Assembly (NCBI GenBank): GCA_016788205.1
Contig: JAEUTA010000011.1
Location: 79,615 to 143,614, forward strand
Reading direction: 5' to 3'
Length of the DNA stretch: 64,000 nucleotides
Source: Flavobacteriales bacterium
Lineage (GTDB): Bacteria > Bacteroidota > Bacteroidia > Flavobacteriales_F > PHOS-HE28
The notes beneath the pieces are model-generated. The model searched no databases, was not told the DNA's origin, and was given only the letters and a program-made list of their open reading frames with translations. Every line of letters starts with the position of its first letter. Position 1 is the first letter of the stretch. The translations under genes and the position numbers were made by a program. This document shows positions 56,175-63,423 of the stretch, one piece after another.

Positions 56175-56202
56175 TTGCGCGCTGGAACGGTCACTAACTT
56201 GC
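56175..56202 (+). promoter_or_regulatory. Candidate Bacteroidota promoter
   Basis: TTG at 56175-56177 and TAACTTGC at 56195-56202, 17 bases apart, approximate the TTG-N17-23-TAnnTTTG consensus. The ATG of the next gene lies 24 bases downstream. Confidence 0.35.
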
Positions 56203-56225
56203 TCACCTCTCCCACTTTCCCGATC

Positions 56226-56645
56226 ATGACACTTGAACCCCGCGAACATCATACGGAGATCGCTACGCTGATCATCGTAAGCCCCGACCTCGTAGAGATA
56301 CACTATCACCCCGGCACTGTGTTCAACGCTCAGGCTGTCGGCGAGGTCCAGGAAAAGCGGCGTTCCTTGATGGGCAACAGACCGTATGCGACGCTCACCA
56401 TCATACCCGAGGATGTGGATTACAACATGGATGCGATGAGCAAGGACCAAGGCCATGCCGATCGCACGCAGAGCCAGCTGCTGGCTACAGCGGTCGTGGC
56501 CAAGGCGAGCATGATCCAAATGCTTACCAAGCTCTACTTCTCGTATTTCCCGCAGCTCCATCGCATCTACGTAACGGACGATGAACAGGCGGCGCGCGCC
56601 TGGCTGGCCAAGCAGATGAAGGAGATCGCACTGACCGGGAGCTGA
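56226..56645 (+). CDS. Small cytosolic protein, STAS/SEC14-like (DUF7793-like)
   Basis: 139 residues from the ATG at 56226. ATLIIVSPDLVEIHYHPGTVFNAQAVGEVQEKRR, NRPYATLTIIPEDVDYNMDAM, VAKASMIQMLTKLYFSYFPQLHRIYVTDDEQAARAWLAKQ match the length and strand-helix pattern of small STAS-like or DUF7793 proteins of Bacteroidota. No cofactor motif. Function unknown; the family assignment is by pattern only. Confidence 0.5.
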   Translation: MTLEPREHHTEIATLIIVSPDLVEIHYHPGTVFNAQAVGEVQEKRRSLMGNRPYATLTIIPEDVDYNMDAMSKDQGHADRTQSQLLATAVVAKASMIQMLTKLYFSYFPQLHRIYVTDDEQAARAWLAKQMKEIALTGS

Positions 56646-56760
56646 ATAACGGACACCTGTGCGTAAGGCGACCCCACTGACCAGGACACCCGAACGACCA
56701 TCCTCGATGAGGCAGCCAGCACGTTAGGCGGCATGCATCCATGCCCTTCGGGGGCATTCC

Positions 56761-56768
56761 TACTTTCG
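56761..56768 (+). promoter_or_regulatory. Candidate -7 element very close to the GNAT start
   Basis: TACTTTCG ends six bases before the ATG at 56774, which would give a near-leaderless transcript. It could instead be chance. Confidence 0.25.
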
Positions 56769-56773
56769 CCGTC

Positions 56774-57235
56774 ATGATCGCACCGCATTCGCGCCTTATC
56801 CGAACCGACAGTGGATCCGCTGACTTCCGTTCATTGGTGAGCGAGTTGGACAAGGATCTGGCCGTGCGCGACGGAGATGAGCATGCCTTCTTCGCCCAGT
56901 ACAACGGACTTCAAGACATCAAGCACGTTGTGGTGATCATGTACGGTGACCGACCCGCAGGATGTGGAGCGTTCAAGTCCTTCGATGCGCGGACGGTGGA
57001 GATCAAGCGCATGTTCACCGCTACCACCCACCGGCAACAAGGGATCGGCTCAGCAGTGCTCAACGAACTGGAGATATGGGCCCGTGAGCTGGGCTACCGC
57101 CGGTGTGTGCTGGAGACCGGTAAGCAACAACACGAAGCGATCGCCCTGTATGCCAAACGTGGCTACAGCGTGACCCCGAACTACGGCCAATACATCGGGG
57201 TGGAAAGCAGCGTATGCTTTGAAAAGGAGATCTGA
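56774..57235 (+). CDS. GNAT family N-acetyltransferase
   Basis: 153 residues from MIAPHSRLIRTD; a frame extension upstream is rejected. VEIKRMFTATTHRQQGIGSAVLNELEIWARELGYRRCVLETGKQQHEAIALYAKRGYSVTPNYGQYI is the GNAT core, with the acetyl-CoA pyrophosphate loop RQQGIGSA. It acetylates a small molecule or protein amine; the substrate is unknown. It stands alone between the DUF7793-like gene and a T9SS cargo gene. Confidence 0.87.
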   Translation: MIAPHSRLIRTDSGSADFRSLVSELDKDLAVRDGDEHAFFAQYNGLQDIKHVVVIMYGDRPAGCGAFKSFDARTVEIKRMFTATTHRQQGIGSAVLNELEIWARELGYRRCVLETGKQQHEAIALYAKRGYSVTPNYGQYIGVESSVCFEKEI

Positions 57236-57334
57236 GCGTCCCCTTTTCCCGTGGATCGTGCAAGGCTTGCCCGGACCTGTGCAACGTCCGTTCTGATGGC
57301 TGCAGGTTCTTTTGCGGCATCCAACATGCACATC

Positions 57335-58198
57335 ATGCGACGCATCGCCCTGATCCCGGCAACCGCCCTATTCAGCATCACGCTGAACGCCCAATTACCG
57401 AACGCCGGCTTCGAATCCAGCGTGACCGTGGAAGAGGACATCTTCCCCGCTGAGTGGAGTTCGCCAACGGAATTCGGCTTCGGCAGCATGACGGATGCAC
57501 ACTCGGGGAACTATTCGCTGGGTGTGTGGACATGGTATTGGTACGCGGAGGGACAGGCTACGAACGGCAATACCGCTTGGCCGCTGCCCGGAGGAACGCC
57601 CGTGCAAGGCCGCCCCATCGCGCTCGCCGGATGGTTCAAGCGTATGGGGGGAGAGCTTCAAGACGGATTTGACAACGACGCCCACATCCACGTGGAGCTT
57701 ACCCGTTGGAATACCTTGACCGACCAGCGCGATACCGTGGCTTCCGGTCATCAGGCATTCGGCGAACAAGAAGCATGGGAGCCTTTCTCCATAGCGCTCT
57801 CCAGCACTTCCACTGAAGCTCCGGATTCCATCACCGTACGAATGACCTCCTGCGGCAACTGCCTCTGTGCCGGGTCAAGCGATGGGACATGCGCCTACTT
57901 CCTGGTCGATGACCTGGAAACGGTGTACGCGACCGGTTTGCCGGTACCGCTCGGATACCCCCAGGCTTCGGCCGGTCTTTCACCGTCCAGCCATGGTCAT
58001 GTTCGTGTACACTTGAGCGACCCTGCCGATGTTCCTCTTCAGCTTCGTCTTTGGGATGCTACCGGCCGCATGATCGTCGATGTCACCATCACCCGCAACG
58101 CGCAGGAGGTGGATCTGCGGGGTCATCAGGGGTTGCTCACCTATACGTTCACCAGCACCACTGGCACATCCATCGCGGGTCGTTGCATGATGCCCTGA
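57335..58198 (+). CDS. Secreted protein with weak T9SS type A-like C-terminus
   Basis: 287 residues from MRRIALIPATALFSITLNAQ (signal peptide); an ATG three codons earlier (57326) is also possible. LPNAGFESSVTVEEDIFPAEWSSPTEFGFGSMTDAHSGNYSLGVW is the start of a carbohydrate-binding-like beta domain, and CGNCLCAGSSDGTCAYFLVDDLETVY closes it. The last 70 residues have LRLWDATGRMIVDV but lack the usual Gly-x-Tyr strand (LLTYTFTSTTGTSI stands there), so the sorting domain looks degenerate. Function unknown. Confidence 0.7.
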   Translation: MRRIALIPATALFSITLNAQLPNAGFESSVTVEEDIFPAEWSSPTEFGFGSMTDAHSGNYSLGVWTWYWYAEGQATNGNTAWPLPGGTPVQGRPIALAGWFKRMGGELQDGFDNDAHIHVELTRWNTLTDQRDTVASGHQAFGEQEAWEPFSIALSSTSTEAPDSITVRMTSCGNCLCAGSSDGTCAYFLVDDLETVYATGLPVPLGYPQASAGLSPSSHGHVRVHLSDPADVPLQLRLWDATGRMIVDVTITRNAQEVDLRGHQGLLTYTFTSTTGTSIAGRCMMP

Positions 58199-58350
58199 GC
58201 CGCTCCATTCCGCTTGCTTGACCGGGATCGTCGCCGATCGCGTGGGTCACGGAGATCAGCAAGGCGTTGAAGCATGATGCGATGCACGGGCCCATATGTG
58301 CGCAACGTTCCCGGAGAACCTTGCGGTAGACGAGGCTGCTGCCGCGACCG

Positions 58351-59727
58351 TCACCTCGGCAACGCGCGCACATGGTCCAAGGCATCATCCGCCTTCACCT
58401 CGATATCGGGCTTCACCCCCACCTTGTCCAAGCGCTGTAGCTCCGCGTTGTAATAATCGGCGATGGGCAGGAAGAGATGGTACTTGCCCGTTACCTTGAA
58501 CAAGGTCGCGCTCAGCATGGTACCCGCCGTGTTCTCCCCTACGATGGTAGCGCGGCCCGAACGCTTCAGCGCATCCACGATGGGCTCGCAGGTGCTGGCG
58601 GTCCTGTTGCTGGTGAGGATGTAGACCTTCCCCTTGAACGCATCGGCGCGCGGGTACAACACCAAGTGCCTGCCTTCGGAGGTCTTCAGCGCTTCGATGA
58701 ACGCTTCTGTGGTCCGCTCCTGCGCGACCGGCAAGTCCTTGAACGCTGCTGGCTGCGGTGGACGGCTCACTTTGCTCGCCCACCTGTTCGTTACGAAATA
58801 GCCCGCATCCACGGTGTCCGTGGCGATGCTCTCACCAAAAGGCAACGCACTGTCTAGGCCACCACCACCGTTCTTCCGCAAGTCCACGATCAGCGTTCGG
58901 AAGCCGCCGTTCAACAGGATCGCGCAGATGCTATCCATCTCCTGTTTCGAGCCGCCGAAGTTCTGCACGTCCATGTAGGCCGTGGATCCATCCAGCGCCT
59001 TGATCGTCACGCTCCGTGAATTTGGATCGGCAACAAGCGAAGGCGTCTCCTCCATCAGCAGCAGATTCAAATGACTGAACGGAAGCCCTTGTGAAAGCAC
59101 GCTGAAACCGAAGAAGAACTCTACATCATCCTTCACGTGCTTCGCGATTTTGGTGATCTTCTTATCGAAGGTGAACCACTCCTTGGTCTGGAGCAGCGAC
59201 TGGTCATAGATGTTCTTCTCGATCGTGGAACGCATCGCACCGTAGAGCCCGGGATAGTCCGTCCGCTGGAACAGGCCGGACTTCGTGATGGTGATGGAAC
59301 CGGTACGTTCCCCGTTCTTGAAGAGCCCACCGTTGATCCTTCCGTCCAGCATCACGCCCTTGATGTCCGAATTGCCGAGCATGGGCATCGACAAGGTGGC
59401 GAACACACTGTCCGTTCCATTCGCCTGTTGGATCGTGCCATCCGTGACCGTCAACAGCTTGCCCTTCTTCGGTAGCTTCTTCATCATCCGGGCCAGCTTG
59501 CTCTTCATCGTGCCGAACACCCGCTTGTCCGCGTTCTTCGGTGACTTGGCCGTGAAGTGCGCCGCGTCGGACCAGGCAAGATCCAGGTAGGTATCCACCG
59601 GACCGAACTCGGTGCCGAACATGAGCTGGCATTGCCACCGCTCGTTCTGTGGTATGTCGCTCTGCGGAAGTGCGAACAGGGAAAGAAGAAGAAAAGGGAT
59701 CGAAGCGAGGGACCGGAGCATGCGCAT
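58351..59727 (-). CDS. S41 family peptidase (C-terminal processing protease-like)
   Basis: 458 residues from the ATG at 59727. The signal peptide (MRMLRSLASIPFLLLSLFALPQ) is followed by a 210-residue N-terminal domain. The S41 core is recognised by YMDVQNFGGSKQEMDSICAILLNGGFRTLIVDLRKNGGGGLDSALPFGESIA, GKVYILTSNRTASTCEPIVDALKRSGRATIVGENTAGT and VGVKPDIEVKADDALDHV. The nucleophile is probably the serine of TAST. No PDZ domain is visible. Periplasmic or lipid-side proteolysis is likely. Confidence 0.82.
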   Translation of the reverse strand: MRMLRSLASIPFLLLSLFALPQSDIPQNERWQCQLMFGTEFGPVDTYLDLAWSDAAHFTAKSPKNADKRVFGTMKSKLARMMKKLPKKGKLLTVTDGTIQQANGTDSVFATLSMPMLGNSDIKGVMLDGRINGGLFKNGERTGSITITKSGLFQRTDYPGLYGAMRSTIEKNIYDQSLLQTKEWFTFDKKITKIAKHVKDDVEFFFGFSVLSQGLPFSHLNLLLMEETPSLVADPNSRSVTIKALDGSTAYMDVQNFGGSKQEMDSICAILLNGGFRTLIVDLRKNGGGGLDSALPFGESIATDTVDAGYFVTNRWASKVSRPPQPAAFKDLPVAQERTTEAFIEALKTSEGRHLVLYPRADAFKGKVYILTSNRTASTCEPIVDALKRSGRATIVGENTAGTMLSATLFKVTGKYHLFLPIADYYNAELQRLDKVGVKPDIEVKADDALDHVRALPR

Positions 59728-59843
59728 GGAGGTCCGTTGTCGAACCGTGTGCCAAAGTAGAGGATGCCGTGCCATGTAGCACGGCACTGGGCCGCAGGGT
59801 CGAGACCAAATGCGATGGACCGCTGCGAAGTTGAGGGTGAACC

Positions 59844-60410
59844 CTACTTCGCGCCCGCCTCAGCATCCGGCATCAGGCCCAACTGCTGCATCATCTTCAT
59901 CTCCTCCATGTAGCCCCAGTGCTCCACCACCTTCCCGTTCTCGAAGCGCAGCACATCCACCGCCTTGACTTCAACAGGCTTGTTGGTGGCGGGCATGCCT
60001 TCGCCCATACCACCGCTGTTCACACCCTTCCACGTGTAATGCGCCACAACGCGATCACCATCGGCGATCAGCTGCAGGTCCTCCGTCTTGTTGCCAGTGA
60101 AGACCGCAGAGGACATCGCGATCATATCCTTCAGCCCCTGAATGCCTGTTGAGGTGACACCCGGCATCTCCATGTGCGTCACGAAATTCTCCGCCACGAT
60201 ACCCTCAACGCCATCCGTCTTGCCGGAGAACCACATATCTAGAAAGCGTTGAGCGGTCTGCTTCATCTGCTCCGTCGACGCGTGTTTCACACTGTCAGCC
60301 GTCACCATGGCCTTGTGTTCGGCCACGATCTTTTCGTGCTCAGGATCGGAGCCTCCGCAGGAAGACAGTAGAGCTACCAAGGGCAGGATGAACAGCAGGG
60401 AGTTCTTCAT
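59844..60410 (-). CDS. SnoaL-like (ester cyclase family) lipoprotein
   Basis: 188 residues from the ATG at 60410. A lipobox (LVALLSSCGG) marks a lipoprotein. The rest resembles SnoaL-like/ester cyclase domains: RFLDMWFSGKTDGVEGIVAENFVTHMEMPG, GIQGLKDMIAMSSAVF, DRVVAHYTWKGVNSG and VEVKAVDVLRFENGKVVEHWGYMEE. The cyclase activity is only a family name; a small-molecule-binding or other role is possible. Anchored to a membrane. Confidence 0.8.
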   Translation of the reverse strand: MKNSLLFILPLVALLSSCGGSDPEHEKIVAEHKAMVTADSVKHASTEQMKQTAQRFLDMWFSGKTDGVEGIVAENFVTHMEMPGVTSTGIQGLKDMIAMSSAVFTGNKTEDLQLIADGDRVVAHYTWKGVNSGGMGEGMPATNKPVEVKAVDVLRFENGKVVEHWGYMEEMKMMQQLGLMPDAEAGAK

Positions 60411-60621
60411 GGGGTTGGGGTTGAAAGTCGAAGATAGGATGAGCACTAGTTCTTGAGGTCACTGATCCCGATGGGCCATATGAACGATCCAGTCGGTTCA
60501 AGGCCACGAAAAAGCCATGGTTGCAATGAAGTGACCTCGGCTCTGAGGGACACCGCTCAGTTACTTCGCAAAGCCTTGCAACAGCGGACAGACCGGTATC
60601 GGGAAGATACCTCGTTGTGAT

Positions 60622-61071
60622 CTAGTACCACCTGACCCACGGGTCGAAGTCCTTGCGTGGACGGGTATCCGTTGGCGTTTCAACTATCGGAAGCTCCTCT
60701 TCAACGGCATCATCAGGGGTTCTGATCAGTCGGTTCTTGAATGCCCAGTGCCTTAGTTGCGCGCTGCTGCGCACATGGAAGTTCCTGCCCAGGTGGGTGT
60801 AGTAAGCCTGCACGGTACGTTCCTGCAATCCCAACGCGGCCATGATCTCCTCATCCGTTCGCTCGGGGTGCTGACACACGTGCTCGATGAACAGCCACTC
60901 GCGTGGTGTGATGCGCGCCAGGATGTGTTCACGCGTATTCAAGTCCGGGTCATCCTGGGATCCATACAGCGCTACATGAACCTTGGGTTCGAGGTTGTAC
61001 CGTGCCCAAGCAAGCGACGAAGGCGCGCAGCCGGCATCGATATAAATGGTATGCTCCGGGTCATCGGACAT
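60622..61071 (-). CDS. LuxR-type helix-turn-helix protein
   Basis: 149 residues from MSDDPEHTIYIDAG; the frame stays open upstream to 61548 but that stretch is not protein-like. ITPREWLFIEHVCQHPERTDEEIMAALGLQERTVQAYYTHLGRNFHVRSSAQLRHWAFKNRLI (about residues 67-129) is a LuxR/GerE DNA-binding domain. The first 60 residues form no recognised receiver domain. A transcriptional regulator, located downstream of the palindrome-flanked nuclease gene on the same strand. Confidence 0.75.
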   Translation of the reverse strand: MSDDPEHTIYIDAGCAPSSLAWARYNLEPKVHVALYGSQDDPDLNTREHILARITPREWLFIEHVCQHPERTDEEIMAALGLQERTVQAYYTHLGRNFHVRSSAQLRHWAFKNRLIRTPDDAVEEELPIVETPTDTRPRKDFDPWVRWY

Positions 61072-61352
61072 GCTCCTGTCCTTGGCGATGCGAATGGACG
61101 CTTCGGGTGACACGAATTTGCAGCCTGTGGCTTCCTTTTGGATCCGGTGCGACCCGTGCTTACTAACAGGGTAGCGTGGATCAGGTGAGCAACTGGCCTC
61201 TATCGATAATGGATGTGAGCCGCAGGCGTGCCCGCTCAATTGCTCCCAGAGCCTCACAGCGACGTCCTCGCGACAGCGAACCGAAACTGCTGGCAGACCA
61301 TGTATCGCAGATCCGCGATAGCGGGGGGCAAGGCGTCCAGTTGCGCACACCA
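61072..61352. other. Region without a recognised gene
   Basis: 281 bases between the LuxR-type gene start and the first palindrome. Open frames exist on both strands but encode Arg/Ala/Cys-rich low-complexity peptides unlike known proteins. Presumably the upstream region of the LuxR-type gene. No clear promoter is recognisable. Confidence 0.5.
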
Positions 61353-61382
61353 CCAATTGTGCAACAGCTGTTGCACAATTGG
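61353..61382. repeat. Palindrome copy E (downstream of the nuclease gene)
   Basis: A perfect 30-base palindrome centred on CAG/CTG, with left arm CCAATTGTGCAACAG and no central spacer. It begins four bases after the nuclease stop codon (minus strand). Its core matches the copies at 62091, 62555 and 62602. Confidence 0.9.
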
Positions 61383-61385
61383 CAC

Positions 61386-62457
61386 TCACTCGCCCAACTC
61401 CCGTTCGATGTCCTTTACGCTGGGCAGGGCACCGCGCAGCCCTTTCGGCAGGGTCGCGACCAGTCGCGTGCGCCATTCCGCAACGCCGATAGGCTTGGCC
61501 ACGTCGCGCAACGCGTACTCCACCACCAGCTTGTCGTTGTCCTTGCACAGCAGCAAGCCGATGGACGGCTTGTCGTCCAGGTGCCGCATCTGTTCATCCA
61601 CCGCCGTGAGATAGAAGTTCATCTTGCCCGCATGCTCGGGTTCGAAGGCCTCCATCTTCAGTTCCACCACCACATAGCACCGCAACTTCAAGTGATAGAA
61701 CAACAGGTCAAGGAAGTAGTCCTTGCGACCCACCTTCAGTGGCACCTGCCTGCCGACGAAGGCGAAACCCGCGCCGAGTTCCAGCAGCACCTTTTGGATA
61801 TGACCCACGATGGCCAGTTCCAGATCGCGCTCGCGCATATCGGCTGCGATGTTGAGGAACTCGAAGGTGTAGGGGTCCTTCAAGGTCTGCTGCGCCAGGT
61901 CCGAACGCTCGGCGGGCAGCGTGCGCTTGAAGTTGGTGACGGCCTTGCCTTGGCGGCGATGCGCATGCGTGGCCACTTGCGCATTGAGCACCGCACGGCT
62001 CCAGCCATTGGCGATGGTGGCCTGTGCGTACCACAGGCGATGCTCGGCCTTCTTCACCTTGGTGAGCAGCAGTGCGATGTGACCCCACGGCAATTTTGCA
62101 ACAGGCTGTTGCAAAATTGAAGGCTCGGGGTATGCATCGGCGAAGTAGCGCATTGTTCAGGTTGCGCTCGCTCAACCCACCCATCCCCGGGAACTCACGG
62201 TGCAGGTCATTGGCTATGCGATCCACCACCTTGGTGCCCCAGCCCTGCTTGCCTTGCCGCTCGATGATCTCCTTACCGATGTGCCAGTACAATGCCACTA
62301 GTTCATGGTTCACGGCGAGCGCCGCACGTAACTGCGCTGCGCGGATGCGCTCCTTCAGTACAGCCAGCAACTCGGCGTAGCCCTTGGGCATCACCTCCAC
62401 TGCGCGTGTGCGTCGTTTGGCCACCACCTTGGTCATCTTCACGATCTTCTTCGGCAT
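61386..62457 (-). pseudogene. YhcG/DUF1016-type PDDEXK nuclease, frameshifted
   Basis: The N-terminal part (62457 to about 62155, from MPKKIVKMTKVV) has YAELLAVLKERIRAAQLRAALAVNHELVALYWHIGKEI and FPGMGGLSERNLNN, and the C-terminal part (62153 to 61386) has MRYFADAYPEPSILQQPVAKLPWGH, LPAERSDLAQQTLKDPYTFEFL, DYFLDLLFYHLKLRCYVVVELK (the PDDEXK core) and KMNFYLTAVDEQMRH. Joined, they give a full-length YhcG-like protein, but the two halves are in different frames at 62154 (one base extra, or two lost). An assembly error or true mutation cannot be told apart here. A palindrome (62091-62119) lies inside the coding sequence. Confidence 0.8.
62091..62119. repeat. Palindrome copy A (inside the nuclease gene)
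   Basis: Arms CAATTTTGCAACAG and CTGTTGCAAAATTG are exact complements around one base (62105). On the coding strand it spells ILQQPVAKL, a segment conserved in YhcG-like proteins. Confidence 0.92.
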
Positions 62458-62554
62458 GCTCCGAAAGTAACACGGGGCTCTCCTCTGCACTTCCACCAGA
62501 ACGCTCATCCGGCCGCAGCCCTCTACCGGCAAGGGTTCCAGCGCGAGACACGGC

Positions 62555-62583
62555 CAATTTTGCAACAGCCTGTTGCAAAATTG
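62555..62583. repeat. Palindrome copy B (array unit 1)
   Basis: The same 14-base arms as copy A around a central C. Identical over 29 bases to the minus-strand reading of copy A, but with unrelated flanks. It lies about 98 bases upstream of the nuclease start. Confidence 0.92.
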
Positions 62584-62601
62584 ACGCGACCAGCAAAGGC
62601 C

Positions 62602-62630
62602 CATTTGTGCAACAGCTTGTTGCACTATTG
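62602..62630. repeat. Palindrome copy C (array unit 2)
   Basis: The inner arms GTGCAACA and TGTTGCAC pair perfectly around GCT; the outer arms carry two mismatches. The centre is 47 bases from that of copy B. Confidence 0.85.
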
Positions 62631-62650
62631 CCCAAGTGCCGATCGAGCAC

Positions 62651-62679
62651 CAGTTGTCCAACAGGCTGTTGGACGATCG
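62651..62679. repeat. Palindrome copy D (array unit 3)
   Basis: The inner arms GTCCAACAG and CTGTTGGAC pair perfectly around one base. Against copy A one G-C pair is flipped to C-G on both arms. The centre is 49 bases from that of copy C. Confidence 0.85.
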
Positions 62680-62726
62680 CGTGGATCGAAGAGCGCAGCG
62701 TGTGATGCTCTGGGCTGCGAGCCGCA

Positions 62727-62758
62727 GGGTCGTCCGCTCAAAAGCAGCGGACAGACCC
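62727..62758. repeat. Bulged hairpin between palindrome array and Fic fragment
   Basis: GGGTCGTCCGCT and AGCGGACAGACCC pair with a single-base bulge around a 7-base loop. It lies at the broken end of the Fic fragment. It may act as a terminator or be a scar. Confidence 0.5.
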
Positions 62759-62972
62759 GGCGGAGGTTTGGGAAGAGCCGCTCAAGCGCAAGCTGATGCA
62801 AGCGCTTGATGTACGCCGCGTCGAAGACCGTATCGTCGTTCAGCTCTTCATAGAGAACGAGTTCGGCGCGCAAGAAGCCTTGACCCTCTTCGAACTCGAT
62901 CGAGCGCTTGTCCGCAAGCCCGAGGAGATTCGGGAGCACTTCATCCTCGCTGTCTGGCGCATCGTACTTCAT
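62757..62972 (-). pseudogene. Truncated Fic-family N-terminal fragment
   Basis: About 72 residues from MKYDAPDSEDEVLPN. PNLLGLADKRSIEFEEGQGFLRAELVLYEELNDDTVFDAAYIKRLHQLALERLFP resembles the N-terminal region of Fic/Doc AMP-transferases, upstream of the catalytic domain. The HPFxxGNGR motif is absent because the similarity stops at LERLFP. The remaining sequence is non-homologous. A relic of a toxin or signalling gene, judged by pattern. Confidence 0.55.
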
Positions 62973-62980
62973 CTCATCTA

Positions 62981-63106
62981 CCTGTTGAGATACATGCTTC
63001 TCTCCCCATACACCTGCCTCTGCCACGGCCCGCAGAGCCGGGCCTCGCAGTGACAGAACGGATCCTTCAGGTCCTTGAGATTAGATCGCTCGTCAGTGCT
63101 CTTCAT
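62981..63106 (-). repeat. Decayed duplicate of the carB 3' end
   Basis: Matches the carB end at 63425-63521 over about 90 bases, including CCCCATACACCTGCC and AGAACGGATCCTTCAGGTCC (plus strand). A 36-base insert (63019-63054) with a short GGCCCG/CGGGCC hairpin interrupts it. Frame-disrupting changes show it is not translated as carB. Confidence 0.85.
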
Positions 63107-63114
63107 CATTGCTC

Positions 63115-63422
63115 TTACGCGACTGTGAACTCACGAAGATCAATCGGCCAAAGCGGAGTGTACGCGTCCTTGTCTGTCCGGCGATAACCAGCACGCATGA
63201 CTGGCCAGATAACGCGTTTACCGAGGATAGCTCGTACTCCTTCGAAGGTCGCCTTAGCGTCTTCGGTAATGATGAAGATGTTGCCTTCGCCCTCTCCCAT
63301 GTCGTGTCCATCGACATCGGCGCCATTGGTGAGCCCATCTATGAGCAAGTCCTCCATAGCAATCAATTCATCAAAGTCCTCGATGGAAGACATAGGGAAC
63401 TGAATGACCAGCAGATATTCCA

Positions 63423-63423
<1 letters not shown>
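63115..63423 (-). CDS. 102-residue protein of unknown family, coupled to carB
   Basis: Starts MEYLLVIQFPMSSIEDFDELIAMEDLLIDGLT and contains VDGHDMGEGEGNIFIITEDAKATFEGVRAIL and AGYRRTDKDAYTPLWPIDLREF. An acidic alpha/beta protein without recognised catalytic residues or signal peptide. Its ATG overlaps the carB stop (TAATG), and it lies between the true and duplicated carB 3' ends, so it may have been inserted there. An inhibitor or immunity-type role is one possibility but unproven. Confidence 0.65.

Noticed and set aside
61072..61548. Upstream extension of the LuxR-type frame to 61548
   Set aside because: Composition is not protein-like, and it would run through palindrome E and the end of the nuclease gene.
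62091..62160. Programmed ribosomal frameshifting in the nuclease gene
   Set aside because: No slippery heptamer at the junction, and the hairpin is about 33 bases away instead of the usual 5-9.
62555..62679. CRISPR array
   Set aside because: The repeats are palindromes with covarying arms and only three units. No cas genes are present, and 18-20-base spacers are too short.
61353..62679. Insertion sequence with terminal inverted repeats
   Set aside because: No transposase is encoded, the palindromes are each internally symmetric, and no target-site duplication is seen around 61353-62679.
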